From Mycobacterium sp. E2479 (GTDB lineage Bacteria > Actinomycetota > Actinomycetes > Mycobacteriales > Mycobacteriaceae), in assembly GCF_001667925.1 (NCBI RefSeq), contig NZ_LZJR01000081.1, forward strand, positions 18,642 through 82,641: 64,000 bases of DNA, read 5' to 3'. A program made the translations under genes and the position numbers. Below, piece by piece: positions 48,888 to 61,225 of the stretch (position 1 is the stretch's first letter; each line of letters opens with the position of its first letter). Under the pieces are notes generated by a model. The model made no database searches. It saw only the letters and a list, made by a program, of their open reading frames with translations, and was not told where the DNA came from.

Positions 48888-49804
48888 TGCGGCTCAAACT
48901 CGGTCGCCCCGATATCGCCCGATTCGCGGACCGGTTCGACGCGCCCGCCGCCGAGCCCGGCGCGCTCTCGGTGACCTGGATGGGTGTGGCCACCCTGCTG
49001 ATCGATGACGGCTCGTCGGCATTAATGACCGACGGCTACTTCTCCCGGCCGAGCCTGGCCAAAGTCGCGGGCGGCAAGGTGGCGCCCTCGCCCGCACGTG
49101 TCGACGGATGCCTTGCGCGGGCGAAGGTCTCGCGGCTCGCGGCGGTCATACCGGTGCACACCCACGTCGATCACGTTCTGGACTCCGCGCTGGTCGCCGA
49201 CCGCACCGGCGCGCAGCTGGTCGGCGGGCAGTCGGCGGCCAATGTCGGGCGCGGGTACGGGTTGGCCGAGAACCGGATCGTCGCCGCGGTCAACGGCGAG
49301 CCGATTCGGTTGGGCGCCTACGACGTCACCCTGATCGAATCGCACCACTGCCCGCCCGACAGGTTTCCCGGCGTCATCGACGAACCGGTGACCCCGCCGG
49401 TAAAGGCGTCGGCGTATCGCTGCGGGGAGTCCTGGTCGACGCTGGTGTGCCACCGTCCGACGGGCCACCGACTGCTGATCCAGGGCAGTGCCGGCTTCGT
49501 CAAGGGCGCCCTGACCGGCCAGCACACCGACGCCGTCTACCTGTCCGTCGGGCAGCTAGGGCTGCAGCCGCGGCCGTACCTGGTCGACTACTGGAACGAG
49601 ACCGTGCGCGCTGTGGGGGCTCGCCGGGTGATCCTCATTCACTGGGACGACTTCTTCCGCCCGTTGACAAAACCGTTGCGCACCTTGCCCTATGCCGGTG
49701 ACGACTTGGATGTATCCATCGGCATCCTCGACGAGCTTGCCGCCCGCGACAGTGTCGCCGTTCACCTGCCCACGGTGTGGCGGCGCGAAAACCCTTGGAA
49801 GTGA
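48887..49804 (+). CDS. Metallo-beta-lactamase-fold hydrolase, Rv3577 orthologue
   Basis: A 305-aa MBL-fold protein. The HxHxDH metal motif is in IPVHTHVDHVLDS, with later ESHHCPP and LIHWDDFF as further candidate ligands. ATG at 48887 overlaps the pxpA stop; the open frame 32 codons upstream lies inside pxpA. Substrate unknown. Gene order with ArsB2 matches M. tuberculosis. Confidence 0.85.
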   Translation: MRLKLGRPDIARFADRFDAPAAEPGALSVTWMGVATLLIDDGSSALMTDGYFSRPSLAKVAGGKVAPSPARVDGCLARAKVSRLAAVIPVHTHVDHVLDSALVADRTGAQLVGGQSAANVGRGYGLAENRIVAAVNGEPIRLGAYDVTLIESHHCPPDRFPGVIDEPVTPPVKASAYRCGESWSTLVCHRPTGHRLLIQGSAGFVKGALTGQHTDAVYLSVGQLGLQPRPYLVDYWNETVRAVGARRVILIHWDDFFRPLTKPLRTLPYAGDDLDVSIGILDELAARDSVAVHLPTVWRRENPWK

Positions 49805-49817
49805 AGCGGTTCACACG

Positions 49818-51055
<1,238 letters not shown>

Positions 51056-51059
<4 letters not shown>

Positions 51060-53695
51060 GGCGCAGGCGGGCCGCAGGGGCCCGAACGGATGATCGACGC
51101 CAACTCCTCGCGCGACTGCGCCCCCACCCGCTGGCAGGCCCGGTACACGTGGCCCTCCACGGTGCGTACTGACATCACCAGCTTCTCGGCGATCTCGCGG
51201 TTGGACAGGCCGGCCACCACGAGTTCGACGACATCGCGCTGCCTGCCGGACAACTTCAGGCCCGTCGGGGTGTGCAGCGCGGGCGTGTGCAAGCCACCGC
51301 AATCGTCGGCCAATTCCCGAGCCAATGCCGCGGCGTACAACCCGCGGCGCCGGTGTTGACGTTCCTGGAACACCACCGACGCCTGCGCCGCCGCATCGGC
51401 GGCCGCGACCCGATCACCGATCCCCCGATAGGCCGCCGAGGCCGCCAGCAGGCCCTCACCGTCCCCGGCCGATAACGCTTCCGCGTGCGATGCGACGGCA
51501 GCGGAAAGTGGCAACGCCAACGCGTCGGCCAGCTCCCGCGCCCGCACCGCCTGTGAGCCGTCACCCCACTGCGCCGCCGCCTGGATGCAGGCCAGTTCAT
51601 GCGTGGGCTGGCCGCGATCGCGGGCAAGCCGCGCCGCCCCCGTCACGCATGCCACGGCCTCGACCAACCGCCCGCTGGCCGCCATCGCCCACCCGTCGGC
51701 CAATGACAGGCCGGTGTGCATGAACAGAAAGTCGGCCGGCACGCACGAGCGCGCCGCGGCGACCGCCTCATTCGCATCGCCGGCCTGCCCGAGCTTGGCG
51801 TGCGCCTCGGCCAAGGCGAAGTAGCTCGCCGGGCGCAAACCCGTCGTCACGTAGTGAATCTGCACCCCGGCCACCGCCTCGTGCACCAGGCGGGCCGCCT
51901 CGGCGACGGAGCCGCGAGCCAGCTCGGCGTTGCCCGTCAGTAGGGCGAGGTTCGCATACGCCAGGCCCGGAATGTCACGGGACGAATCGGCCAGTTGCCG
52001 CGCCGTGCTGACAAATTCGTCGATCCGACCGGTCAACCGGCAGGCACGCCCATAGACGGCGCCGAACCAGAACCGCATATGGGATGCCTGAAACGAGGTC
52101 ATCGCCCGCCGCAGCGTCTGCTCGGCCAAGTCGGCGAGCTCATCGACCTGACCCAGCGCGCCCATGGCCATGATCAGCGCCAGCGACGCCATCATCGCGT
52201 GGAAACCGGGCAGTTCGGGAAAAGCCAGGGCCGCCCGGGCATTCGCGGCCGCGGCCGCACAGCGCGCCGCCACCGCATCAAGGCACGCCTGAACCGCCAA
52301 CCGCTGCGCTCGCTGGGCCGGGGTCTCGTCGAGCGCCGCTAGGCCGTCGAGGATCTCGGCCGCGGCTTTGGGGTTGAAGAGATGCCAGATCAGGTTGGCC
52401 GCCCGCACCGTCGCCCAATGCCGGCCGTCGGGCAGGTCAGCGTCGGCCATCTCGCGCAGCGCCGCCTCGGCCTGCTCCCCCCGCCCAAGTAGCGCCAGGT
52501 TCATGGCCCGCACTCCGGCCGCCCCGGGCGCACCGGCCTGAGCGGCGGCGGTGGCGAACCGGTCGGCCAGATCGAGATCCAACAGGGTCATCGCATGCTG
52601 TGCCGCTTCCAGGTACAGCGCGGGGTCGGGATCGAGGTCGGACTCGAGACGCAGCAATGCGCGCCGCACGGTGGCCTGCACGTCGGCGTCGGGGTCCTTG
52701 CCCAGCCGCGTCGCCAACCTGCCCCGGATTTCCGACAGGTACAGTTCGCCGGCGCCCGCGCGGCGCAGCTCGCCGAACAGCGGATGGGCGAGCCTTGCGG
52801 TCAACCCGGCGCCGGTACGTTCGATGTTCACCAACCCCATCCGCTCGGCGGCCGCCACGTCGCTGCGCCGGGCCAAATCGCACAGCACCTCCACGGCCAG
52901 CGGCTCGCACTGCGACAACGTGTCGATCACCATCGCCATCTCCGGGCTGAGCCGACCCATCTGGCGGCCTACCGTGTCGGACAGGCTCGCCGAGACCGCA
53001 ACGTCGCCGTCCCACATCCATACCCCGGCCGTTTTGCGCATCCGGCCTGCGGCCACCTGGTCGGCCACCAGCTGCCGCAGGAATAGCGCGTTACCCCCGG
53101 TCAACTTCTGGAACCGGGTCGCGCTGCGCGCATCGACCGGACCGTCCAGCTTGCTTTCGATGACTTCGCGCGTCTGAATGGCCGAAAAGGGTTTGAGGTC
53201 AAGCCTTTCCAACAGCCCGTCTTTCCACAGCGCCGTCACCGCGTCGGGCTCGTCGCTGCCGCTGCGGACGGTGACCACCAGCCGGACCCCACCGGACTGC
53301 GCCAGCTGGTGCACGACGAGCGCGGACAATCCGTCCAGCAGGTGCGCATCATCGATCCCCACCACCACGCGACGCTGACGCTGCTGGGCGACAAATGAAT
53401 TGATCACTCGTCGCACATCGGTCAGCGGATCCGGTTGCGCCTCGTTCATCGCCTCCGTCATCACGCCGATGAACGCCCCGAGGGGCAGCGCCTGCGCCGA
53501 GTCGGTGCCGACGATCCACCTGGTCCGCTCGCCGGCCGCCTCGGCGCGCCGCAGCGCTTCGTGGGCGAGCCAGGTCTTGCCCACTCCGGCGGCTCCGGCG
53601 ATCACCACGCCCCTATGGTTGCCGCCCGGACTCAGGGCGCGGCGAATAATCCCCCATTCGCTGTCACGCCCGGTCAGCGGCTCGGCGCCGATCAC
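51056..53695 (-). CDS. STAND-type LuxR-family regulator 2
   Basis: An 879-aa regulator. Walker A GAAGVGKT and Walker B RVVVGIDDAHLL mark the N-terminal ATPase, followed by about 500 residues of helical repeats and a C-terminal LuxR HTH (LSNREIAEKLVMSVRTVEGH). I start at the GTG at 53695 (VIGAEPLTG), as homologues begin close to the LTGRD motif; the frame runs back to 53791, which would put the palindrome at 53782-53795 in the coding region. Divergent from an FAD oxidoreductase gene, a candidate target. Accessory relative to M. tuberculosis. Confidence 0.84.
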
Positions 53696-53781
53696 TCGGC
53701 GACTATAACGGCGCGCGAGCGTCGAACGCGAGGCTTTGCCGTGTTTCGGCGGCCTCATGTGTAGCCGCCCCGTAGCAATTA

Positions 53782-53795
53782 CGTAGTCCACTACG
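53782..53795. promoter_or_regulatory. Palindrome in the LuxR/oxidoreductase divergent region
   Basis: CGTAGTCCACTACG: perfect 6-bp arms with a CC centre, 70 bp before the oxidoreductase start. A further CGTAG lies at 53771-53775, so the arm sequence also occurs as a direct repeat. Possible operator for the divergent LuxR regulator. Confidence 0.5.
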
Positions 53796-53864
53796 CTGTC
53801 GAACCCGTTTTCGGACCGTGAGCATGGCTTTTGTCAGATAGGCGCTCGAGATAGGCGGTGGGCT

Positions 53865-55277
53865 ATGGCAAAGGTCGGAAATCACGCAGTGGTATTGGGA
53901 GCGAGCATGGCCGGTCTGGTGGCCGCGCGAACGCTCTCCGAGTTCTTCCACACGGTCACGGTGGTGGAGCGCGATCCGCTGCCCGACATTTCTCCCGAGA
54001 CCGCCGCCGCTCGCCGGGGCGTGCCGCAGGGTCGCCACCTCCACGCCCTGCTGCCACGCGGCGGTCAGGTGCTCGAGCAGTTGTTCCCCGGCCTCCTGGA
54101 CGAGATGGCGGTCAACGGCGCGAATTACCTGGACGGCCGCGACCTCTCGCGGCTGTACTACAACTTGGGCGGGCACCTCATGGTGCGCACCGGCGGCGCC
54201 CCCTCGTTCTCTGCGTATCTCGCAACGCGGCCATTCCTCGAGGAACACGTCCGCTCGCGCCTGCGCCGCATCGCCAACGTCACGCTGCTCGATGAGCACG
54301 ACATCGTGGAGCCGACCACGACGGCGGACCGCCATCGCGTCACCGGCGTCCGGGTTGCCAGCCGCCGGACCCGCGAAGACATCACGCTGAGCGCGGACCT
54401 GGTGCTCGACGCCACCGGGCGAAGCGCCCGGACGCCGGCGTGGCTGACCGCCCTGGGCTACGAGCGCCCGCCCGAGGTCCATGTGCCGGTGCACCTGACT
54501 TATGCGAGCCAATGCCTGCGCATGGCACCGGATGCGCTGCACGAATTAGGTTTCGTCGTCGGGCCGGTGCCGGGCCGGCCGCGCGGGCTGGGCATGCTGC
54601 GCGCGGAGAACGACACCTGGATGTTCACCGTTTTCGGCGTCGCGAACCACGCTCCGGCGTCGATAGACCTGATATCGATGTGCGAATTCGTGTGGGACTG
54701 CGTGCCGCCCCCGCTGCTGGCCGCGGTGCTGGCCGCCGAACCCGTCGGGGAGCCCACCCGGCACGGTCAGCCGTCCAGCCAATGGCGCCGCTACGACAAG
54801 ATCCGACGCTTCCCCGAAGGCCTGCTGGTCATGGGCGACGCGATCTGCAGCTTCAACCCGATCTACGGTCAGGGCATGACGGTTGCCGCGCTGGAGGGAG
54901 TGGCGCTGCGTGACTGCTTGGCCGCCGGCACACGGGATTTGGCGCGGCGATTCTTCCGGGCCGCCGCGGTGCCGATTCGGCAGGCGTGGGAGCTGTCGGC
55001 CAACCCGGACCTATGTCTACCCGAAATCGAGGGCACGCCACCGCTTTTCACCCGGCTGCTCAACAGGTACATCGACCGCATATTCACCGCAATCGAATAC
55101 GACACCGTCGCGGTCGATCGCTTCGTCAAAGTCACCGCGCTCATCGATCCCGCTACCCGGTTGCTGCGTCCGGGCATGATGTGGCGGGCCGCCCTGGCCA
55201 ACCGCCGCCGACCGCGCGGCGGCGACGACCATCAGGTGCGCACGGACGAAGACCTGGCCGGTAGCGTAGCCCGTTAG
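53865..55277 (+). CDS. FAD-dependent oxidoreductase/monooxygenase
   Basis: A 470-aa flavoprotein. Rossmann motif VVLGASMAGLVAARTL at the N-terminus, ERD at the end of the second strand, and the second FAD motif VMGDAICSFNPIYGQGM near residue 330, as in aromatic-hydroxylase-like and geranylgeranyl-reductase-like families. Substrate unknown. Divergent from STAND LuxR 2; the stop overlaps the stop of the convergent phosphodiesterase gene by 4 nt. Confidence 0.83.
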   Translation: MAKVGNHAVVLGASMAGLVAARTLSEFFHTVTVVERDPLPDISPETAAARRGVPQGRHLHALLPRGGQVLEQLFPGLLDEMAVNGANYLDGRDLSRLYYNLGGHLMVRTGGAPSFSAYLATRPFLEEHVRSRLRRIANVTLLDEHDIVEPTTTADRHRVTGVRVASRRTREDITLSADLVLDATGRSARTPAWLTALGYERPPEVHVPVHLTYASQCLRMAPDALHELGFVVGPVPGRPRGLGMLRAENDTWMFTVFGVANHAPASIDLISMCEFVWDCVPPPLLAAVLAAEPVGEPTRHGQPSSQWRRYDKIRRFPEGLLVMGDAICSFNPIYGQGMTVAALEGVALRDCLAAGTRDLARRFFRAAAVPIRQAWELSANPDLCLPEIEGTPPLFTRLLNRYIDRIFTAIEYDTVAVDRFVKVTALIDPATRLLRPGMMWRAALANRRRPRGGDDHQVRTDEDLAGSVAR

Positions 55278-56245
55278 CCTCGCCTGTAGGCGGGCGGCAA
55301 CGGCATCCCGAGTTCGGCGAGCACGCCGCGCAACCGGGCCGGGAAGTCGGTGATGATGCCGTCGACGCCGTAACCGATTTGCTGACGCATGGCGGCGTCG
55401 TCGTTCACTGTCCAAGGAATCACCTTGAGCCCCAAGGCATGTGCGTGGTCGACGTAGGGCTTGTCAGTGACGAGCCGGTAGTCCGGTGCGGCGACGCTGG
55501 CACCCACCATGCGCGCGCCGAGCAGGGGATCACCGATGAGGGCGGGGTTCTCGCCGGCGAGCCACGGGGAGCCCGCCGCCCAGGTCCGTCCGTCGTACAG
55601 GGCCACCAACGGAATCGACGGTTCGACGCCGCGCACCAACGGCAGGGTCCGCCAGTCGAAGCTCTGGATCTCCACGCGGTCGACCTTGCCCGCGGATCGG
55701 ACCGCGGCCAGTATCACGTCGACGAACTCCTGCGGTTCGGCGGACGTGCCCGGTTGACCGGCCTCCACCTTGGTTTCGATGTTGTAGCGGATCGCCTCGG
55801 CGCGATAGGAGTCGGCGAGCGCGAACACCTGCGGCAGCGTCGCTATCTTGTTGCCCCGCACCACTTCGGCGTCGGGAAACGCATCGAGCCGCTTTCCGCA
55901 GTCGAGGGTGCGAATCTGCGCCATGATCAGTTCGTGTACCAGCTTGCCGACGTAGGGATATGCCGGGTCGCCGGGGAATGCCGGTCCGGTGTCGGCGCAC
56001 TTTTCGGCGTCAATGGTCGGATCGTGCCACACGAGCGGTTGCCCGTCCCGGGTGATGTTGATGTCGAGTTCGAGTGTGCTGATGCCCAATTCGATCGACT
56101 TGCCGAACGCGCGCAACGACTCCTCGGTGGTTTCACCGCGTCCCCCGCGGTGTGCCTGAAGATCGAAATCCGGCGCCTGCGCGAATGCCGGCGATGCGAG
56201 TAGCAGCGCCAGCGCCAGCAGGGCTGCGGCGAGGCGGGCGATCAC
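55274..56245 (-). CDS. Secreted glycerophosphodiester phosphodiesterase
   Basis: A 323-aa GDPD-family enzyme with a signal peptide (ALLALALLLASPAFAQA). Catalytic pattern: His32 (AHRGGRGETTEESL), Glu59 and Asp61 (LELDIN), His74 (LVWHDPTID). It would hydrolyse glycerophosphodiesters to glycerol-3-phosphate and alcohol outside the cell. The GTG start directly abuts the rlmB stop (TAG then GTG), so it is probably the last gene of the carD-ispD-ispF-cysS-rlmB transcript. Not present there in M. tuberculosis. Confidence 0.88.
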   Translation of the reverse strand: MIARLAAALLALALLLASPAFAQAPDFDLQAHRGGRGETTEESLRAFGKSIELGISTLELDINITRDGQPLVWHDPTIDAEKCADTGPAFPGDPAYPYVGKLVHELIMAQIRTLDCGKRLDAFPDAEVVRGNKIATLPQVFALADSYRAEAIRYNIETKVEAGQPGTSAEPQEFVDVILAAVRSAGKVDRVEIQSFDWRTLPLVRGVEPSIPLVALYDGRTWAAGSPWLAGENPALIGDPLLGARMVGASVAAPDYRLVTDKPYVDHAHALGLKVIPWTVNDDAAMRQQIGYGVDGIITDFPARLRGVLAELGMPLPPAYRRG

Positions 56246-57178
56246 CTACCCCCTTCGCTGGCGCGTGATTTCGGCGAGCACCACCCCGGCGGCCACGGAC
56301 GCGTTCAGCGATTCGGTGTTTCCAGCCATCGGAATGGAGACGACTTCGTCGCAGTTCTGCCGCACCAAACGGGACAGTCCCTTGCCTTCCGAGCCAACGA
56401 CGACCACCAGCGGGTCGGTGCCGTCGAGATCGTCGAGCGCGGTGTCGCCGCCGGCGTCCAGGCCGACCACCCGCAGCCCGCGCTCGGCCCAATCCGCCAG
56501 TGTCCTATTTAAATTCGTGGCGCGCGCCACCGGGATGCGGGCCGCCGCCCCGGCGCTGGTGCGCCAGGCAACGGCCGTCACCGACGCGGATCGCCGTTGC
56601 GGGATCAGCACCCCGTGGCCCCCGAATGCCGCCACCGAACGCACGATGGCACCCAGGTTACGGGGGTCGGAGATGTTGTCCAGCGCGACCAGCAGCGCCG
56701 GCGGCGAGGCGATCGCGGCGGCGACCAGATCGTCGGGGTGGGCGTAGTCGTATGGCGGCACCTGCAACGCGATCCCCTGATGCAGGTGATTGCTCGTCAT
56801 CCGATCCAGATCGGTGCGCGGAACCTCGAGGATGGAAATGCCCGAATCTGCTGCGCGGGTGACGGATTCGGTCACGCGTTCATCCGCTTCGGTGCCCAGC
56901 GCCACGTACAGCGCGGTTGCCGGCACCCCGGCCCGCAGGCATTCGAGCACCGGGTTGCGGCCGAGCACGGTCTCGGATTCGTCGGTTCGGCCCCGTGCCG
57001 GCCGGCGCGCTTGGGCCTTTGCGCGCTTGGCGGCCGGATGGTTGGGGCGCATATGCGCCGGCGGGGTGGGGCCGCGTCCCTCCAGACCGCGGCGACGCTG
57101 GCCTCCCGAACCCACGGTTGGGCCCTTCTTGGTGCCCTGTTTGCGTATAGCCCCACGGCGGCGCGAGTTCCCCGCCAT
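56246..57178 (-). CDS. rlmB: SpoU/TrmH-type 23S rRNA 2'-O-methyltransferase RlmB
   Basis: A 310-aa SPOUT methyltransferase. The first 70 residues are a basic extension ([14 protein letters not shown]). A substrate-binding domain follows ([20 protein letters not shown]), then motifs [36 protein letters not shown] and [18 protein letters not shown]. It methylates a guanosine of 23S rRNA. Its ATG directly follows the cysS stop without a gap. Confidence 0.92.
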   Translation of the reverse strand: MAGNSRRRGAIRKQGTKKGPTVGSGGQRRRGLEGRGPTPPAHMRPNHPAAKRAKAQARRPARGRTDESETVLGRNPVLECLRAGVPATALYVALGTEADERVTESVTRAADSGISILEVPRTDLDRMTSNHLHQGIALQVPPYDYAHPDDLVAAAIASPPALLVALDNISDPRNLGAIVRSVAAFGGHGVLIPQRRSASVTAVAWRTSAGAAARIPVARATNLNRTLADWAERGLRVVGLDAGGDTALDDLDGTDPLVVVVGSEGKGLSRLVRQNCDEVVSIPMAGNTESLNASVAAGVVLAEITRQRRG

Positions 57179-58597
57179 CTACTTGTCGCGCTTTTCCTCG
57201 TGGGCCAAAAGCTCCCACTGCGGCCCGTCGGCGGTATCGGTGACCTCGATGCCGGCCTGCTTGAGCCGATCGCGGATCTGGTCGGCGAGCGCCCAGTTGC
57301 GTTCCTCGCGTGCTTTCTGCCGATTCTCCAGCTCCCCCTGGACGAGCACGTCGACCGCGGCCAGCGCCGCCGACGTTTCGTCGCGGGTCTCCCAGCGCTC
57401 GTCGAGGGGGTCGCAACCCAAGATGCCCAGCATCGCGCGGATCGCGCGCGCGTGTTGCAGTGCGCCTTCGTGGTCGCCGGAATCCAGCGCGCGGTTGCCT
57501 TCCGCGCGGGCCTGGTGCACTTCGGCCAGCGCGGCCGGCACGGCGAGGTCGTCGTTGAGGGCGTCGGCGAACTTTCGCGTCCACTGGCCCGGCTCGACGC
57601 CGCCCACCCGCACCCGCACGCGGTGCAGGAACTCCTCAAGGCCGACATAGGCTTTCACCGCGTCCTGCAGGGCATTGTCGGAGAATTCCAGCATCGACCG
57701 GTAGTGGGCGCTGCCCAGGTAGTAGCGCAGTTCGGCGGGGCGCACGCGCTGCAACAACGCCGGTATCGCCAGCACGTTGCCCAGCGATTTGCTCATCTTC
57801 TCGCCGCCCATCGTCACCCAGCCGTTATGCAGCCAGTAGCGGGCGAATCGATCGCCCGCGGCGCGGCTCTGCGCGATCTCGTTCTCGTGATGCGGGAAGA
57901 CCAGGTCCATTCCGCCGCAATGGATGTCGAATTCCGGACCCAGGTAGGTCCGCGCCATCGCCGAGCATTCCAGGTGCCAACCCGGGCGTCCGCGGCCCCA
58001 CGGTGAGGGCCACGACGGCTCGCCGGGCTTTTCACCCTTCCACAGGGTGAAGTCGCGCTGGTCGCGCTTGCCGGTCGCCGCGCCCTCGCCCTGATGGACG
58101 TCGTCGATCTTGTGCCCGGACAGTTGGCCGTATTGCGGGTAGCTGAGCACGTCGAAGTAGACGTCGCCGGCCGAGGCGTACGCGTGGCCGGTTTCGATCA
58201 GGCGTTCCATCAACTCGACCATTTGGGTGATGTGCCCGGTGGCTCGCGGCTCGGCCGACGGCGGCATGACGTCCAGGGCGTCATAGGCGGCCGAAAATGC
58301 GCGCTCGTAGGTGGCCGCCCACTCCCACCACGGTCGGCCGGCCGCGGCGGCCTTGGCCAGGATCTTGTCCTCGATGTCGGTCACGTTGCGGATGAACGCG
58401 ACGTCGCAGCCGCGGGCGATCAGCCAGCGGCGCAGGATGTCGAAGGCCACCCCGCTGCGGACGTGGCCGATGTGCGGCAGTCCCTGGACGGTGGCGCCAC
58501 ACAGGTAGATGGAGACGTGCCCCTCGCGCAGCGGAACGAAATCACGCACGGCACCTGCTGCCGTGTCGTGTAGCCGCAAGCGGGCGTGATCGGTCAC
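57179..58597 (-). CDS. cysS: Cysteinyl-tRNA synthetase
   Basis: A 472-aa class I aminoacyl-tRNA synthetase. HIGH motif in [16 protein letters not shown] in [10 protein letters not shown], zinc-ligand region WHLECSAMA, and a helical C-terminal domain. ATG (58597) is followed by [15 protein letters not shown]. Essential housekeeping gene in the conserved carD-ispD-ispF-cysS-rlmB order. Confidence 0.95.
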   Translation of the reverse strand: MTDHARLRLHDTAAGAVRDFVPLREGHVSIYLCGATVQGLPHIGHVRSGVAFDILRRWLIARGCDVAFIRNVTDIEDKILAKAAAAGRPWWEWAATYERAFSAAYDALDVMPPSAEPRATGHITQMVELMERLIETGHAYASAGDVYFDVLSYPQYGQLSGHKIDDVHQGEGAATGKRDQRDFTLWKGEKPGEPSWPSPWGRGRPGWHLECSAMARTYLGPEFDIHCGGMDLVFPHHENEIAQSRAAGDRFARYWLHNGWVTMGGEKMSKSLGNVLAIPALLQRVRPAELRYYLGSAHYRSMLEFSDNALQDAVKAYVGLEEFLHRVRVRVGGVEPGQWTRKFADALNDDLAVPAALAEVHQARAEGNRALDSGDHEGALQHARAIRAMLGILGCDPLDERWETRDETSAALAAVDVLVQGELENRQKAREERNWALADQIRDRLKQAGIEVTDTADGPQWELLAHEEKRDK

Positions 58598-58646
58598 GAC
58601 GTGCCAGCTTACCGGGTAGTTCCCCAGCGTCCGGCGCTGCGCGTGC

Positions 58647-59135
58647 TTACCCGGCGGCGATTACCAGCGCGGTGGCGATGGCGGCGAGACCCTCGCCACG
58701 TCCGGTCAGCCCGAGCCCGTCGGTCGTCGTCGCCGACACCGAGACCGGCGCGCCCAGCAATTCCGACAGCACCCGTTGCGCCTCGTCGCGGCGTGGACCC
58801 ACCTTCGGCCGGTCGCCGATGACCTGCACCGCGGCGTTGCCGATCCGAAACCCTTGGTGCGACGCCAGATCCGCGACATGGCGCAGCATGTCAGCGCCAC
58901 TGACACCCTTCCAGCGCGGATCGTCGACCCCGAACACCGCGCCCACGTCGCCCAGCCCGGCCGCCGACAACACCGCGTCGCATAGCGCGTGCGCCCCGAC
59001 GTCGCCGTCGGAATGTCCCGCACAACCGTCCGCGTCGGCGAAAAGCAGACCCACCAGCCAGCACGGCCGTCCGGGTTCGATCGGGTGCACGTCGACGCCC
59101 AGTCCGACCCGCGGAAAAGGATCTGGCGCGTTCAC
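58647..59135 (-). CDS. ispF: 2-C-methyl-D-erythritol 2,4-cyclodiphosphate synthase IspF
   Basis: A 162-aa MEP-pathway enzyme. Metal ligands lie in [10 protein letters not shown] and [17 protein letters not shown]. It makes the cyclic diphosphate for isoprenoid synthesis. GTG start overlaps the ispD stop as GTGA, so both MEP enzymes are coupled. Confidence 0.95.
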   Translation of the reverse strand: MNAPDPFPRVGLGVDVHPIEPGRPCWLVGLLFADADGCAGHSDGDVGAHALCDAVLSAAGLGDVGAVFGVDDPRWKGVSGADMLRHVADLASHQGFRIGNAAVQVIGDRPKVGPRRDEAQRVLSELLGAPVSVSATTTDGLGLTGRGEGLAAIATALVIAAG

Positions 59136-59836
59136 CCGCGCACCACGGTCTCGGCCAGCAACAAATCGAGCTGGGTGGTGATCTTGAATGCCAGCGGGTC
59201 GCCCTCGACGACTTGAACCTGGCCGCCGACATGCTCGACCAGCGACGCGTCGTCGGTGAAACCGGGCATACCGGCCCCGGCCCGGTAGGCACGCGACAGC
59301 AACTGGGTCGCAAAGCCCTGCGGGGTCTGCACGGCGCGCAGCCCGGCGCGCTCCGGAGTCCCCAGGACCACCCCGTTGGCGTCCACGGCCTTGATGGTGT
59401 CATGCAGGCGTAGCGCGGGCACCACGGCGTCGTGACCGGCCCGCAGCGCCTCCACCACGCGGGTAATCAGGGCCGGGGGCGTCAGCGCCCGCGCGGCGTC
59501 GTGTACCAGCACGAACTCAGACGCCGCGGGCAGGGCCGCCAGGGCCAGGTTGACGGACCCGGTCCGATCGGGTCCACCAGCGACGACGCTGACCCGTCCG
59601 ACGCCGGCGTGCTCATCCAAAAGCTGGTTGGCCTCATCGATTCGGTCGGCGGGTACCGCCACCACGACGTGATCGACAACCCCGGATTCCAGCAAACCGT
59701 TGACGGCGCGCTGCAACAACGTGCGGCCGTCAACCAAACAAAATGCCTTGGGAATTCCTGCGGCCAGTCGTTCGCCCGACCCTGCGGCGGGGACGACTGC
59801 GACTACTTTGCCTGAGGCGCCCGTCTCCAGGGCCAC
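59132..59836 (-). CDS. ispD: 2-C-methyl-D-erythritol 4-phosphate cytidylyltransferase IspD
   Basis: A 234-aa nucleotidyltransferase with [29 protein letters not shown] and the later [12 protein letters not shown]. It makes CDP-methylerythritol in the MEP pathway. GTG start at 59836, 16 nt after carD; the longer frame upstream is a shadow of carD. Confidence 0.94.
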   Translation of the reverse strand: MALETGASGKVVAVVPAAGSGERLAAGIPKAFCLVDGRTLLQRAVNGLLESGVVDHVVVAVPADRIDEANQLLDEHAGVGRVSVVAGGPDRTGSVNLALAALPAASEFVLVHDAARALTPPALITRVVEALRAGHDAVVPALRLHDTIKAVDANGVVLGTPERAGLRAVQTPQGFATQLLSRAYRAGAGMPGFTDDASLVEHVGGQVQVVEGDPLAFKITTQLDLLLAETVVRG

Positions 59837-59852
59837 CGAAGTGTCAGGGCCT

Positions 59853-60365
<513 letters not shown>

Positions 60366-60367
60366 TC

Positions 60368-60373
60368 ATCCTA
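60368..60373 (-). promoter_or_regulatory. -10 element of the carD operon
   Basis: TAGGAT on the minus strand, about 27 nt before the carD ATG, leaving a short leader with its ribosome site. No convincing -35 was identified. Confidence 0.5.
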
Positions 60374-60459
60374 ACACGGCCACCTAACTACGCGCGAAGC
60401 AACGATGCAGGTCAGGGGCACAACACGCGCAGATTAGGGGTTGACATGCGGATCAAGTC

Positions 60460-60473
60460 GTGCAGTGCTGCAC
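60460..60473. other. Palindrome in the carD-lpqE intergenic region
   Basis: GTGCAGTGCTGCAC has perfect 6-bp arms. A TTGACA (60441-60446) lies just before it. The 274-bp gap 60342-60615 holds the divergent promoters of carD and lpqE and no gene. Confidence 0.4.
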
Positions 60474-60615
60474 ATTACCAACGCCCCCGGACCCACCCCG
60501 CGGCGGCCTTACAAACAGCTCCTGCGCTGGTCTGGCGCCCCGCGGTATCGCCCGCGAGACCTAGCTACTACTGTGCATAGTTGCATTTAGTCGAACCGGC
60601 TCAGCAGGAGGCAGA

Positions 60616-61176
60616 GTGAACCGCTTCAAGATCCGACTCGGCCTCCCCGCGCTCGCCATGGCCGGCGCGATGGCCGTTCTGGCCGCCCTGCTGAGCGGTT
60701 GCGGAGCCGGTCAGGTCTCGCAGATGGCGGTCCAGGAGCCCGCCATCAACGGCAACAAGGTCACGTTCAACAACGTGGCGCTGCGCAACATCCGGATCCA
60801 GGCCAGCCAGGCCGGTGACTATCTGCAGCCGGGACGCACCGTGGACCTGGTGCTGGTGGCTGTCAACCAGTCCGCGACTACGCCCGACAGGCTGCTCGGC
60901 ATCACCAGCGACATCGGCACGGTGACTGTCAGCGGCGACGCTCGACTGCCGGCCGGCGGATCGCTGTTCGTCGGCACGCCGGAGGGGCAGAAGGTAGCGC
61001 CAGGACCGGTCGGTTCCAACACCGCCGCGGCCAAAGCGACCATCAATCTGGCGAAGCCGATCTCCAACGGCCTCACCTACAACTTCACCTTCAATTTCGA
61101 GAAGGCCGGTCAGGCCACCGTCGCCGTGCCGATTTCGGCCGGGCTGATGCCTCCGCAGCAAAACCAAGCGGGGTAA
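60616..61176 (+). CDS. lpqE: Lipoprotein LpqE
   Basis: A 186-aa lipoprotein: lipobox LLSGC, then a beta-rich domain (VQEPAINGNKVTFNNVALRNIRIQA region) seen in copper-chaperone-like or actinobacterial surface lipoproteins. GTG start behind AGGAGG. Rv3584 position. Divergent from carD. Confidence 0.9.
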   Translation: MNRFKIRLGLPALAMAGAMAVLAALLSGCGAGQVSQMAVQEPAINGNKVTFNNVALRNIRIQASQAGDYLQPGRTVDLVLVAVNQSATTPDRLLGITSDIGTVTVSGDARLPAGGSLFVGTPEGQKVAPGPVGSNTAAAKATINLAKPISNGLTYNFTFNFEKAGQATVAVPISAGLMPPQQNQAG

Positions 61177-61225
61177 GCGCCTGTCGTGACGCGGGCTTGT
61201 CGTACCGGCTCGATACCGTCATGGC

